Shown in pieces: positions 8,396-18,041 of a stretch of 64,000 nt of DNA (the stretch's first letter is position 1; each line of letters opens with the position of its first letter). Below the pieces are notes generated by a model. The model made no database searches. It saw only the letters and a program-made list of their open reading frames with translations, and was not told the origin of the DNA. This DNA is from Laspinema palackyanum D2c (GTDB lineage Bacteria > Cyanobacteriota > Cyanobacteriia > Cyanobacteriales > Laspinemataceae), in the NCBI RefSeq assembly GCF_025370875.1, contig NZ_JAMXFD010000006.1, positions 90,460 through 154,459 of the forward strand. The letters run 5' to 3'. The translations under genes were made by a program, and so were the position numbers.

Positions 8396-10291
8396 ATGTT
8401 AAGTCCATCAAACCCGAACCCGATTCCCACGCCACCCCGGCGTTCCCCTACCCTGAAGCAATTTTGTACCTATCTCCGGTTAAATCACCAAGGGGGGCGC
8501 TGGGTGCTGGAATGGAAAACTGAACCGCGTTTACGGCGCAATATTCAGTTATATATCGCCCAAGACCCCAACTTTGCCGACTTGTGCGATCGCCAGGACG
8601 ATGGGACAGGATTAGAACAGTTCTGGATTGCCCTCGCCCTCGATTCCCTACCGCCCCAAGGGTGGGAACCCCCCGATCGCCAGCAACTGGCATTCCAGCA
8701 TTTAGCCAGTTATTATGAACCGATTTGTCACCAAGCGGCCCGTACCATTGTCCACCAGCATTCTCAAATTTTATGGGAAGATGCCTTCACCATCGCCCGA
8801 CTCTGGCTCCAAAAACAGGATAAATTAGCCGAGATTTTCAGAAAATATCAACCCAATGGACCGGCAAAATTTTCTACCTATTTACAATCGGTTTTAATGC
8901 GAAATATTAAATCAGAAACCGATGTGGGTCGTTACTCTTCCTGGCGGTTATTATGTAAAGCTCCGGACTATGAAATAGCCCAGGCTTTAGAATCGGTTTA
9001 CCTGGGTACAACCCAAGCTTCACAACTATTATTAGCCCGCAAATTGTTTAAAAAAGTTTATATAGCCAATCATATTAATGGAGGGGGCAGAACCCGAAGG
9101 GAAATTTGGCCTGCACCCCAAAAGGAAGATTTTGCGGAAACGGCTAACTTTTATAATGCTCAGAGACTCTTGCCTTCTGCTTTGCCCGAAGTGGCAGCTA
9201 ATCCTCCCAGCAATGCAGAACAGATTGAATCTTGGATGCACTGTTGTCTGAAAGCCTTAAAAGATAAAAGAGGACGGGAAAATCAGGTCTATTCAATTGA
9301 TGAGCTTGAGGAAAAACAGGGACTAGAAATACCCGCGCCCCCAACTGAATTGGAAGACGCTATCCTGGAAGAAGAGTCTGAAGGAGACTTACAGGATTCT
9401 CCTGGGACTCAGCTCAAACGCATTCATGAGTTATTTGAAACCGAACTCAGAGGATGCCGCAGTATTCTCGAAGTTCAACTAGGCGATCGCCGGGTATTGA
9501 TTGATAAAGATCGGATTCTTATTCTGAAATATGGAATCGGACTCACTCAACATCAAATTGGGGAGTTGCGGGGGATTAATCAATCGAGTGTGAACCGCAA
9601 ACTTAAAACCTATAAAACCCATCTGTTAAGTGCTTTAACTCAATTAATTCAGCCGGAAGAAAAAGCCCTCAACTCGGTGCAAGGGTGGTTACAGAAAAAT
9701 TTTTTATCGCCTAATCCGGCGGATCTAATTGCTCAAGCCTTGGGGAAGGCGATCGCGACCCAGAAATCTGAGGACCGAGAGTTATTGTCCTTACGCTATG
9801 GGCAAAAACTGACGGTCCAACAAATTGGCGATCGCCTCGGAATGACGGCAGATCAGGTCCACTCTAAACTGAGTACCATTGAAACTCAATTGCATAAATG
9901 TTTATGCACGACCCTAGAGAATTGGATAAAGAAGTATGTAGACAAGTGGCTCTATGATTTTTACCAATCCGCCTTAAGCCAACTGCTCAATCAAGGCTTT
10001 AATTTACTTTCTCCTGATATCCAGAAAATTCTGAAACTTTCCTACACCCATCGCGTCCCTCTGGACCAGATAGCCGCGAAACTAGGACTGGATAAAGACA
10101 GGGTGCATCACTTAGTTTGGGAAGGAATTTGTCTACTAGAATCTTATTTGATTCAGAAGCTTTCCGATGAATTGAAAGTCTCTCTGCTTGGAAATGTCGA
10201 AAGACAGCATATCACCCAATTGACCAACGACTGGTTAAACAGCTTACACAAATCGGATTCAGGAGAACTCGATCATGAACTTTATAAATAA
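8396..10291 (+). CDS. Sigma-70-like protein with three HTH motifs
   Basis: A 631-residue protein of the long sigma-70-like family found in cyanobacteria next to DUF1822 genes. A region-2-like segment (KFSTYLQSVLMRNI, about residues 158-172) follows a helical N-terminus. The C-terminal half holds three region-4-like helix-turn-helix segments, about 375-415 (GLTQHQIGELRGINQSSV), 465-505 (LTVQQIGDRLGMTADQV) and 542-585 (VPLDQIAAKLGLDKDRV). Ordinary sigma factors have one. Whether it binds core RNA polymerase is not known; the region 2 match is weak. It overlaps the next gene by 17 bases, which implies translational coupling. The family role is unestablished; a specialised regulator is the best guess. 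Confidence 0.75.
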   Translation: MLSPSNPNPIPTPPRRSPTLKQFCTYLRLNHQGGRWVLEWKTEPRLRRNIQLYIAQDPNFADLCDRQDDGTGLEQFWIALALDSLPPQGWEPPDRQQLAFQHLASYYEPICHQAARTIVHQHSQILWEDAFTIARLWLQKQDKLAEIFRKYQPNGPAKFSTYLQSVLMRNIKSETDVGRYSSWRLLCKAPDYEIAQALESVYLGTTQASQLLLARKLFKKVYIANHINGGGRTRREIWPAPQKEDFAETANFYNAQRLLPSALPEVAANPPSNAEQIESWMHCCLKALKDKRGRENQVYSIDELEEKQGLEIPAPPTELEDAILEEESEGDLQDSPGTQLKRIHELFETELRGCRSILEVQLGDRRVLIDKDRILILKYGIGLTQHQIGELRGINQSSVNRKLKTYKTHLLSALTQLIQPEEKALNSVQGWLQKNFLSPNPADLIAQALGKAIATQKSEDRELLSLRYGQKLTVQQIGDRLGMTADQVHSKLSTIETQLHKCLCTTLENWIKKYVDKWLYDFYQSALSQLLNQGFNLLSPDIQKILKLSYTHRVPLDQIAAKLGLDKDRVHHLVWEGICLLESYLIQKLSDELKVSLLGNVERQHITQLTNDWLNSLHKSDSGELDHELYK

Positions 10292-11744
10292 TGAATGGAA
10301 TCAGCCCAGAATTCAAAACTCTTCGGAAGGAATGCGCTTCAAAATTGCGCCTGATCACCAAGAACAGGCTTGGCAGATGGCCGATCGCCACTCCAATACC
10401 CTCACCCGCTATCAAGCCTATCTCAATTGGATTACGGTAAAAACTCTCTTACCCTGGTTTGAAGAATGGGCTCAAGAGGAAGGATTACCAGCCCCTTCCA
10501 TTTGGCCGACAGCAGAGCAACTTTTTGAGAGTTTAGAATTGGTCAATGGCACTGCAATTGAGCTGGATTTCACTCGATTTATCCTCATTCCCGTGGATGA
10601 AATTGAGTCAGAATCTGTAGAGGTTCCCCAAGAATGGATAGACAATCCGAACTGGGTGGGGGATTATTATCTTCCCATCATCGTCAGTTTAGATGGGGAT
10701 GAGGAGGACTGCTGGATAGAAGTTCCCGGATTTGCCACTCATCAACAGGTGAAAACCCAAGGGAATTATGATGCTAATAGTCGAATTTATGAATTAGAAA
10801 TGACCGAGTTAATCCCGGATTTAACGGTGATAGAAATAACCCGGGGACTCCAGGTGCGAGAACCGATTCTCCCCTTACCGGCACTATCGGCAGTCGAAGC
10901 TAAAAAGTGGGTGATAATTTTGGGGAATCCGGGGATTTATTCCCCCAGATTGCAAGGGGAAATACCGTTTGAAACCTGGGCCGCTTTGTTAGATAATCAG
11001 GAATGGCGACAACAACTGTGCGATCGCCGGATGGGGAAAGTTCCAGAAGTTGCCTCGGATCAACCTTTACAGGAGTTAAGACAATGGTTACACCAGGTAA
11101 CGGAGGAAGGACTGGAAGCGATTTCCGGGGGATGGCAACAGTTTGAGGCATTGTTTGTGCCGCCAATCCCGATCGCAGTGCGTGGAAAAAGTGAGACAAC
11201 CCAGGCGATCGCCCCAGTGATTCGCTTGTTGCAACCGAATGAATTAGAGCAAACTCGTCGTCATGCCGCAGGAGTCTTGGGAGAACTTGGATTTGGTAAT
11301 TCTGAGGCGATCGATGCTTTAACTCAATTGTTGCATACCGCCCGGGATGAAGAAACCCGTTGGCAAGCGGCACTCAGTTTAGGTAAAATTAGTCCCGGAC
11401 ATCCTCAATCAGGCATCAGAAAAGCCCGCTACCTGGATTGGGGAATGTCTCTCCAAGGTCATTCTGTAGCTTTAATTGTGGCAATTATGCCCAAACAAGA
11501 CAGCAAATTGGGGATATTTCTGCAAGTCCAACCGACTGCACCGGGAAAGTTACCCCCCCATTTAAAATTGAGCGTCTTGTCAGCATCAGGAGACACCATC
11601 CGAGAAGCTGAATCCAGAGGCGATCGCAGTGTTCAAGGTTACGACAACTTGATTCAATTGCGGTTTAGTCCGCCTCCTGGTACTCACTTTCGCGTCAGGG
11701 TATCCCTAAAAGAATCTAGCATTACGGAGGATTTTATCGCCTAA
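10275..11744 (+). CDS. DUF1822 family protein with HEAT-like repeats
   Basis: A 489-residue protein. The N-terminal 230 residues match DUF1822 (AWQMADRHSNTLTRYQAYLNW, with acidic and beta-rich continuation). About residues 315-375 form HEAT/PBS-lyase-like helical repeats (TRRHAAGVLGELGFGNSEAI, then RWQAALSLGKI), and the last 110 residues are a beta-rich domain. There is no signal peptide. The ATG lies inside the 3' end of the sigma-like gene (17-base overlap), so the two proteins are made together and probably act together, for example as regulator and partner or sensor. This pairing recurs in cyanobacteria. Molecular function is unknown. Confidence 0.8.
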   Translation: MNFINNEWNQPRIQNSSEGMRFKIAPDHQEQAWQMADRHSNTLTRYQAYLNWITVKTLLPWFEEWAQEEGLPAPSIWPTAEQLFESLELVNGTAIELDFTRFILIPVDEIESESVEVPQEWIDNPNWVGDYYLPIIVSLDGDEEDCWIEVPGFATHQQVKTQGNYDANSRIYELEMTELIPDLTVIEITRGLQVREPILPLPALSAVEAKKWVIILGNPGIYSPRLQGEIPFETWAALLDNQEWRQQLCDRRMGKVPEVASDQPLQELRQWLHQVTEEGLEAISGGWQQFEALFVPPIPIAVRGKSETTQAIAPVIRLLQPNELEQTRRHAAGVLGELGFGNSEAIDALTQLLHTARDEETRWQAALSLGKISPGHPQSGIRKARYLDWGMSLQGHSVALIVAIMPKQDSKLGIFLQVQPTAPGKLPPHLKLSVLSASGDTIREAESRGDRSVQGYDNLIQLRFSPPPGTHFRVRVSLKESSITEDFIA

Positions 11745-12040
11745 ATCAGGCTCAGTCACATTTATTCAAGCGGGAGCCATTATATAGGGGAACTAGGCTA
11801 GTTTTAAAAGGGGTTTCGGGTGACTTAAATCAAGGATTTAAGGTCTGATTGCAAGTTATAAATGACCCAGAAGGTTTATGCTTGCTCGAAGGAGTGGGTC
11901 CTTGGCGATCAGGGGTCAGATATATTCGCGCTTCCACTTGTGCATGATGCTGGATAGTGCGTGGTAAATCATCGGGTTTAAATACCGAACCGCTTACTCC
12001 CAAAGAGGTAGCTGGATGATGCAGGGGTGGGCCCAAATTA

Positions 12041-12087
12041 AACCCCGATCGCCTATGGACTGTTTACAAGGTGAGGCGATCGGGGTT
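12041..12087. terminator. Bidirectional intrinsic terminator
   Basis: A perfect 14-bp stem, AACCCCGATCGCCT at 12041-12054 with its complement at 12074-12087, closes a 19-base loop and is followed by a T-run on the plus strand. It sits between convergent genes and fits termination of the sigma/DUF1822 transcript. Confidence 0.8.
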
Positions 12088-12109
12088 TTTGGGAGGGGAA
12101 GAATTCGGG

Positions 12110-12166
12110 AACGACTGAAGTCGTTACTACGAACAATTAAGAACGACTGAAGTCGTTACTACGAAA
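12110..12166. repeat. Two copies of the AACGACTGAAGTCGTT repeat
   Basis: Copies at 12110-12134 and 12142-12166, same orientation as those at 1-76. They lie immediately behind the stop codon of the minus-strand ATPase gene (12173), a position typical of this family in the window. Confidence 0.9.
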
Positions 12167-12172
12167 GAAGAG

Positions 12173-14938
12173 TTAGTTTGGGGGGTCTAGGCGGTTGACT
12201 AGGAGGGCGACGGGTATCATGGGTAATCCGGCAGCTAGACAGATTAACCATTGGGTAAGATTGAGAGGGGCGGTTTGAAAGATGCGGTTGAGTAGGGGAA
12301 CTTGGGAGAAGAGAATTTGCAAGACGACTGCCCCAATAATTCCTCCGATAATGGCAGGTGCACCCTTTTGGGAAGTTCGGTTTCCCTTCATTTTTGCGAT
12401 TAAATTTGGCAATAATTGGCTAATGCTTAATAGATAAAAAATCCGACCGGAAACTAAGGATTGAACGGCGATGGTTCGGGCTAAGGCGAGTTGGTCGGGA
12501 TGGGTTTTAAGTGACCATTCAAACATTCCAAAGATGACAATCCAGTTATAAATGGCGATGATGACAATGCGTTTAATGCGATCGGGCGATAACAGAGATT
12601 CGCTGGGGTTGCGCGGGGGCTTTTCCATCACCCGGGGAGATTTGGGTTCAAAGGACAGAGGAACGGTCATAGTGATGGAATTGAGCATATTCAGCCAGAG
12701 AATTTGTAAGGCTTCAATGGGTAGGTAGCGACCTAATAACACACTCAATAACACTGTCATGGATTCCCCTAAGTTGACGGGTAAAATAAAGGAAATCGCT
12801 TTCACTAAGTTGCTATACACCGTGCGTCCTTCTTCCACGGCGGCTTCAATGGAGGCAAAGTTATCATCGGTGAGAATTATATCTGCCGATTCTTTAGCAA
12901 CTTCCGTTCCCGCACCTCCCATTGCAATCCCCACATCGGCTTGTTTGAGGGCCGGTGCATCGTTGACTCCATCTCCCGTCATGGCGACAATCTCACCTCG
13001 GGCTTGCAAGGCTTCAACGAGGCGGAGTTTTTGTTCCGGTGCCACTCGGGCAAAGACGACGCTATCCTCTAGGTTATTGGCGAGGGTTTGGTCATCCATG
13101 TCGCCGATTTGAGTGCCGGTAAAGGCTTGAACTCGACCGTTTTTCTCCATTCCCATGCGACGGGCGATCGCAGCGGCGGTGGTGGCATGGTCTCCGGTAA
13201 TCATTTTTACCTGAATTCCGGCATTTTGACAGGCAGCAACAGCGGCGATCGCCTCGGGTCTCGGGGGGTCAATCATCCCCTGTAATCCCATAAAAATTAA
13301 CCCCTCATCGATATCTGGGCGATCGATGTCATTCCGTCCTGGACTGACGGATTTTTTGGCAAAGGCTAACACTCGTAACCCTTGTTCTGCCATGATTTCG
13401 ACTTCCTCATGCAAGGCGTCGGCATCTAAAGGAATCACCTCACCTTGACGATTAAAGATTTGGGTACAACGCTTGAGGAGGGATTCTACTGAACCTTTGA
13501 CATAAATCGTGGGTCCATTGGGGGTATCATGCAAGGTTGCCATATACTGAAACTCGGATTCAAAGGGAATCACATCCAGTTTTGGTAGTTCTTCGGCGAT
13601 CGCATCTTGGGTTAATCCCGCTTTATTCGCCGCAACAATTAACGCGCCTTCTGTTGGGTCCCCCACGACCACCAAATTCCCATCTTTTTCTTCAATATGA
13701 GAATCATTACACAGAAGTCCGGCCCGCAAACATTCTAATAAAATTGGGTTTTGTTGGAAGTCAACGGGAGAATCATTAAGGGAAATTTCCCCTTCTGGTG
13801 CATAGCCTTGACCTGTGACATAATACTTCTGACCTCCAGCATGAATTTCTTGAACCGTCATCTGATTTTCTGTCAAGGTGCCGGTTTTATCGGAACAAAT
13901 AACGGTTGCACCCCCGAGGGTTTCTACCGCAGGCAATTTGCGAACGATCGCATGACGTCGCGCCATCCGATTCACGCCAACGGCTAAGGTCACCGTTACC
14001 ACTGCCGGTAATCCTTCCGGAATCGCACTCACAATCAAGGCGATCGCGGCTTCTAATGCACCGGCGATCGAGGGTTGAACATTTCCGAATGTCTCTGACG
14101 CCTCATTATTATAATAATTATGGAATGCCACCGCCACGGTTAATGCACCTAACCCCATCACTAAAGTCATCCAAACTTTACTAAATTTGTTAAACTTGCG
14201 GGTTAAAGGGGTTGTTAAATTAGTCCGTTGGTCAATCAGTTGAGAAATCTTTCCGGTTTCCGTATTATTTCCCGTAGCCACTACCAAACCTTGGGCTTGT
14301 CCGAAGGTAACTAATCCCCCCGCATAAGCCATATTAATTCGTTCAGCCAGGGTAGTTTCTGTATTGAGGCCCTCGCTGTTTTTTTCCACGGGAACTGACT
14401 CCCCCGTTAATCCCGATTCATCAATTTGCAAGTTTTTAACTTGAATTAATCGTAAATCAGCCGGTACTTTGTCCCCGGAATTGAGTAAGACTAAATCTCC
14501 CGGGACTAATTCGGTGGAAGAGATGCGCTGTTTGTTGCCATCGCGAATTAAAGTGGCTTCGGTGGTGACGGCTTTAGCCAAGGCGGCGATCGCCCCTTCC
14601 GCTTTCCATTCTTGAAGGAAGCCAATAATCGCATTAATAATCGTTACCCCCCAGATAACCCAGGCATTCGGCCATTCTTCTAGGAAGGCTTCCACCGCAC
14701 CGGCAACCAGTAAAATTAAAATTAACGGTTGATTAAATTGCAGGAGAAATTTTAACCATAAAGGTTGAGCTTTCTTGCCGGTTAATTCATTGGTTCCGAA
14801 TTCTTTTAATCGTTGGTTTGCTAAATCGGTCGTTAGTCCTTCTTCGTTGCTAGAACCGAGTTTATTGGCAACTTCTTGTTCCGATAAACTATGCCATTGC
14901 TGGGATGTTAATTCACTGGTTTGATTTGATGTTTGCAT
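12173..14938 (-). CDS. P-type (P2-like) cation-transporting ATPase
   Basis: A 921-residue membrane pump. Motifs in order: actuator TGES (about 176), PEGLPAVVTVTLAVG in M4, phosphorylation site DKTGT (about 349), KGS nucleotide loop, TGDGVNDAP hinge (about 654), then six C-terminal membrane helices. This order is that of Ca2+/Na+/K+-type P2 ATPases such as PacL and Pma1-like pumps. M4 has the PEGL calcium/sodium-type motif, but M6 reads NMLNSITMTVP and lacks the NxxTD aspartate needed for classical calcium transport, so the ion is uncertain. The ATG at 14938 (MQTSNQ) is preferred over 14983 because of a GAGAGA site just upstream. The gene is monocistronic. Confidence 0.88.
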   Translation of the reverse strand: MQTSNQTSELTSQQWHSLSEQEVANKLGSSNEEGLTTDLANQRLKEFGTNELTGKKAQPLWLKFLLQFNQPLILILLVAGAVEAFLEEWPNAWVIWGVTIINAIIGFLQEWKAEGAIAALAKAVTTEATLIRDGNKQRISSTELVPGDLVLLNSGDKVPADLRLIQVKNLQIDESGLTGESVPVEKNSEGLNTETTLAERINMAYAGGLVTFGQAQGLVVATGNNTETGKISQLIDQRTNLTTPLTRKFNKFSKVWMTLVMGLGALTVAVAFHNYYNNEASETFGNVQPSIAGALEAAIALIVSAIPEGLPAVVTVTLAVGVNRMARRHAIVRKLPAVETLGGATVICSDKTGTLTENQMTVQEIHAGGQKYYVTGQGYAPEGEISLNDSPVDFQQNPILLECLRAGLLCNDSHIEEKDGNLVVVGDPTEGALIVAANKAGLTQDAIAEELPKLDVIPFESEFQYMATLHDTPNGPTIYVKGSVESLLKRCTQIFNRQGEVIPLDADALHEEVEIMAEQGLRVLAFAKKSVSPGRNDIDRPDIDEGLIFMGLQGMIDPPRPEAIAAVAACQNAGIQVKMITGDHATTAAAIARRMGMEKNGRVQAFTGTQIGDMDDQTLANNLEDSVVFARVAPEQKLRLVEALQARGEIVAMTGDGVNDAPALKQADVGIAMGGAGTEVAKESADIILTDDNFASIEAAVEEGRTVYSNLVKAISFILPVNLGESMTVLLSVLLGRYLPIEALQILWLNMLNSITMTVPLSFEPKSPRVMEKPPRNPSESLLSPDRIKRIVIIAIYNWIVIFGMFEWSLKTHPDQLALARTIAVQSLVSGRIFYLLSISQLLPNLIAKMKGNRTSQKGAPAIIGGIIGAVVLQILFSQVPLLNRIFQTAPLNLTQWLICLAAGLPMIPVALLVNRLDPPN

Positions 14939-15376
14939 AAAATTCTCTCTAAAAGTGATACGGTTTAAATCAATTTTTCCCAAAACCTAGGGAAGTTTAG
15001 GGCTAAATTGGGGTTAAGGGAGCCTTTCCCTGAAAAAAATCATCAAAAAAGGTGAGTCGTTATAAAAGCCAACAGTTTAAACCCTCGGAGGGTTTCAAAC
15101 TCGAATGGGTGGGCCGAAACCCCGTTATTTAAAAACTTGAGTCCTCTGGGATTCTTGGCATCCGCTAGGAGGGTTCTGTTTAATTTAACATATTATCCTC
15201 AAGGTTTGGTGCGTTGGCAGTCCGTGCCATTCGATTGCATTCTGGTTCAGGAGAGACATAAAAAATTGGCAATTCGTCAATGTTTCTGAAGATAGATTTT
15301 TAGGAAACCTGTGATCGCCAACCCAAATTAAAGAGACCCGTGGGATAATAACTTCAAACAAGTCCAAGGGGAGGAT
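14939..15376. other. Divergent promoter region, 438 bases
   Basis: It separates the ATPase (minus) and recJ (plus). A 17-base inverted repeat (AAACCCTC around G) lies at 15079-15095. No convincing gene or riboswitch is seen. recJ has a GGGGAGG site directly before its ATG. Confidence 0.55.
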
Positions 15377-17839
15377 ATGAACCAGCAACCCGTCACCTGG
15401 CATCTGCAACAACCCGTACTCCCTCCGGAGTGGTTCCTCGAACAAGTCCGACAGCATCTCGACTCCCAGCAGTCGGGTTTATCCGGCCAATATGCCGCAG
15501 CATTACTCTGGCAACGGGGAATTCAGGACCGAGAGGAACTGGCCCGGTTTTTAAATCCTCAAGACTATCAACCCGCCAGTCCATTTGATTTCGGCGAGGA
15601 AATGTCCGCTTGTGTCGATCGCCTCAAACGGGCCCGGAAACAGGGGGAAAAGGTGGCAATTTGGGGCGACTTTGATGCCGATGGCATCACCGCCACCAGT
15701 GTCTTATGGGACGGACTGGGCCAATTTTTCACCCCCCTCACTCAACTCACCTACGTCATTCCCAACCGCTTAACCCAATCTCACGGTCTGAATCGGTCCG
15801 GAATTGACGATTTAGCGGCATCGGGAACCACATTAATCGTGACCTGCGATACGGGGAGTACCAATCTTGACGAAATCGAGTATGCTCATCAGTTGGGCAT
15901 CGATATCATCGTCACGGATCATCATACTTTACCCCCGAATCGTCCCGGAGTTGCAGCAATTATCAACCCCCGTTCTCTTCCCTCAACCCATCCCCTAGCG
16001 CATCTTTCGGGAGTCGCTGTTGCTTATAAGGTGGTAGAAGCTCTGTATAGCACACTGCCAGAAATTCCGCAAGAACCGTTAGAGGGATTATTGGATTTAG
16101 TTGCCATTGGCTTAATTGCTGACTTGGTACAACTGAGTGGAGATTGTCGATATTTAGCCCAAATGGGACTCAAACGCCTACATCAGGAGTGGCAGAAATC
16201 CCCGATGGAACGACGCCGACCCGGGGTGGGGGAGTTGTTGGATTTGTGCAAACGCAGTGGCGATCGCCCCACGGATATCTCCTTTGGCATTGGTCCACGG
16301 ATTAATGCCGTCAGTCGGATTCATGGCGATGCTTCTTTCTGTGTGGAATTACTCACCACTCGCGATCGCCGTCTTGCCCAAAAACTCGCCCAGGACACTG
16401 AAAGCGCCAACTCCCGACGGCAAGCTATCCAAAAAGATGTGGATAAACAGGTCCAACAAAAACTCGATCGCCTCGACCTCTCGACCACTGGCGTGATCGT
16501 CTTACAAGACCCCCAATGGCCTGCGGGAGTCCTCGGTTTAGTCGCCGGTAAAGTCGCCCAAGACTACGCCCGTCCCACCATTTTGTTAAGTACCGATTCC
16601 GGCAATTCTCAGGTAGAAAACCCGGAGAAAATCCCGCTATTCAACGATTCAGCCTCGAATAGATCCTTGACCCTGGCCCGTGGTTCAGCGCGATCGGTTA
16701 AAAATATTGACTTGTATGAATTAGTCAAAGAACAAGAGCATTTACTGCACCGTTTCGGCGGTCATCCCTTTGCCGCTGGGTTAAGCTTACCTGTTCAAAA
16801 TGTTTCCTTGTTTACGGAAGCCATTAACCGATTGTTGAAGGAAAAAATGGGAGCAGTCGGGGGTTTGGGAATGCCCGTTGTCCAAGCGGATTTACGCTGT
16901 ACTGTGGCCGAATTAGGTCAGACCTTATTTCGCGAATTAAAAGTATTAGAACCTTGCGGGATGGGTAACCCATTCCCCTTGCTATTAATTGAAAATTGCC
17001 AATTTAAAAACCCCAGAAATCGTAAAATAAAGGATAACAAAGGGCGGAAAATAGAATATATTAAAACCGAGTTCCAGATTTGGGATGAATCGAGTGAAAC
17101 CGGATTTCCCGGCCTATGGTGGGGACATTATCAAGAGGAGTTGCCGAAGGTTCCTGCTGATGCTGTGGTGGAACTGGACTACAACAGTTATCAAAAACGG
17201 TATGAAGTGCGCTTGATTGCAGTCCGTCCCCGAGAAGCGGGTACCGTGATCACATCCCCGGAAGGGGGGTTACCGATTCTGGATTTTCGCCGCCACCTGA
17301 TTCAAAAGGGAGAAGAGGAGAAAACAGAGTTAGGCGATGCTGAGGGGGTGAATTTTGATCGCACTACTTCAATTGTGATAGAAACCTGTCCGAGTAGTTG
17401 GGAGGAGTTGCATCAATGGTTAGACTTGGCAATCCAGACTCAAAAGACACTGGCGATCGCCTATCCCCCGCCCAAACCTGTTTCCCCCCTGCAAGTGTGG
17501 CAGCAGTTGGTGGGGGTGGCTAAATATCTCAGCCGAACCGGACAACAAGCAACCCGGGGACAAGTCTGTTCTAAGTTATCGATTAGCGATCGCACCTTAG
17601 AACTTGGCATACAAGCCTTAATCGCCGCAGGTTTTCAAGTCAAGACAATGGGAGATAGTTTGCAGGTGATCCCGGGACCTTTGACCCATCCTCTCGACGT
17701 TGGCGATCGCTTTTGTGCGGCCGTTGAGGAAGAACAGTTTCGGCGCAACTATTTTTATCAAGTTCCTCTCTCTACCGTCCAGGCGATCGGGCGGAGTAAG
17801 GGTGAGGGGGGAGATGGGGAGGATTGCTCATGTTCGTAG
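15377..17839 (+). CDS. recJ: Single-stranded-DNA-specific exonuclease RecJ
   Basis: An 820-residue 5'-3' exonuclease of recombination and mismatch repair. DHH-domain motifs are present: DADGIT (about 100), CDTGS (about 155), the DHH core VTDHHTLPP (about 179) and GPRINAVSRI (about 305). The DHHA1 domain follows with HRFGGHPFAAGLSL (about 458), then the OB-fold. The protein continues for about 170 residues beyond the usual RecJ end and contains a winged-helix-like segment (LSISDRTLELGIQALIAAGF, about 735), a cyanobacterial extension. GGGGAGG precedes the ATG. The last codons (CSCS) and the TAG stop come from a palindromic repeat at 17832-17856, so the original C-terminus may have been altered. 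Confidence 0.95.
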   Translation: MNQQPVTWHLQQPVLPPEWFLEQVRQHLDSQQSGLSGQYAAALLWQRGIQDREELARFLNPQDYQPASPFDFGEEMSACVDRLKRARKQGEKVAIWGDFDADGITATSVLWDGLGQFFTPLTQLTYVIPNRLTQSHGLNRSGIDDLAASGTTLIVTCDTGSTNLDEIEYAHQLGIDIIVTDHHTLPPNRPGVAAIINPRSLPSTHPLAHLSGVAVAYKVVEALYSTLPEIPQEPLEGLLDLVAIGLIADLVQLSGDCRYLAQMGLKRLHQEWQKSPMERRRPGVGELLDLCKRSGDRPTDISFGIGPRINAVSRIHGDASFCVELLTTRDRRLAQKLAQDTESANSRRQAIQKDVDKQVQQKLDRLDLSTTGVIVLQDPQWPAGVLGLVAGKVAQDYARPTILLSTDSGNSQVENPEKIPLFNDSASNRSLTLARGSARSVKNIDLYELVKEQEHLLHRFGGHPFAAGLSLPVQNVSLFTEAINRLLKEKMGAVGGLGMPVVQADLRCTVAELGQTLFRELKVLEPCGMGNPFPLLLIENCQFKNPRNRKIKDNKGRKIEYIKTEFQIWDESSETGFPGLWWGHYQEELPKVPADAVVELDYNSYQKRYEVRLIAVRPREAGTVITSPEGGLPILDFRRHLIQKGEEEKTELGDAEGVNFDRTTSIVIETCPSSWEELHQWLDLAIQTQKTLAIAYPPPKPVSPLQVWQQLVGVAKYLSRTGQQATRGQVCSKLSISDRTLELGIQALIAAGFQVKTMGDSLQVIPGPLTHPLDVGDRFCAAVEEEQFRRNYFYQVPLSTVQAIGRSKGEGGDGEDCSCS

Positions 17840-18004
17840 TAACGACTTTAGTCGTTGCCAAGAGTGTTATGGCTGATGCCATAACACGAGCTATCGCCGC
17901 GTCTACCCCTTGCCTGCTTGGCAACTGGAAGCAGAGGCGGATATGGGCGTTACGAAAGCGATCGCTTTCGTAAAGAGGAAACGACTGAAGTCGTTACTAC
18001 AAAC
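17832..18004. mobile_element. MITE-like element flanked by inverted palindromic repeats
   Basis: Two copies of the AACGACTNNAGTCGTT repeat, at 17832-17856 and 17980-18004, face each other and enclose 123 bases. Inside are a perfect 10-bp hairpin (GTGTTATGGC, loop TGAT, 17864-17887) and a perfect 24-base palindrome with a HIP1 centre (17950-17973). It lies between the convergent recJ and ydcF-like genes and encodes no protein. The layout is that of a non-autonomous, folded repeat element; no target-site duplication was identified. Confidence 0.6.
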
Positions 18005-18041
18005 GGGAGCATCCTCCAATGACATAAGACCCATGACGCAA

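Larger units (their letters stand above)
11745..12172. other. Convergent spacer, 428 bases
   Basis: It lies between the DUF1822 gene (plus) and the P-type ATPase gene (minus). It holds a strong bidirectional terminator hairpin (12041-12087) and two palindromic repeats (12110-12166). A 68-codon minus-strand frame (11830-12036) opens only with TTG and has no ribosome site; it is not annotated. Confidence 0.6.

Noticed and set aside
11830-12036. 68-codon minus-strand frame before the ATPase
   Set aside because: It opens only with TTG, has no ribosome site and no recognisable family. A decayed fragment cannot be excluded.
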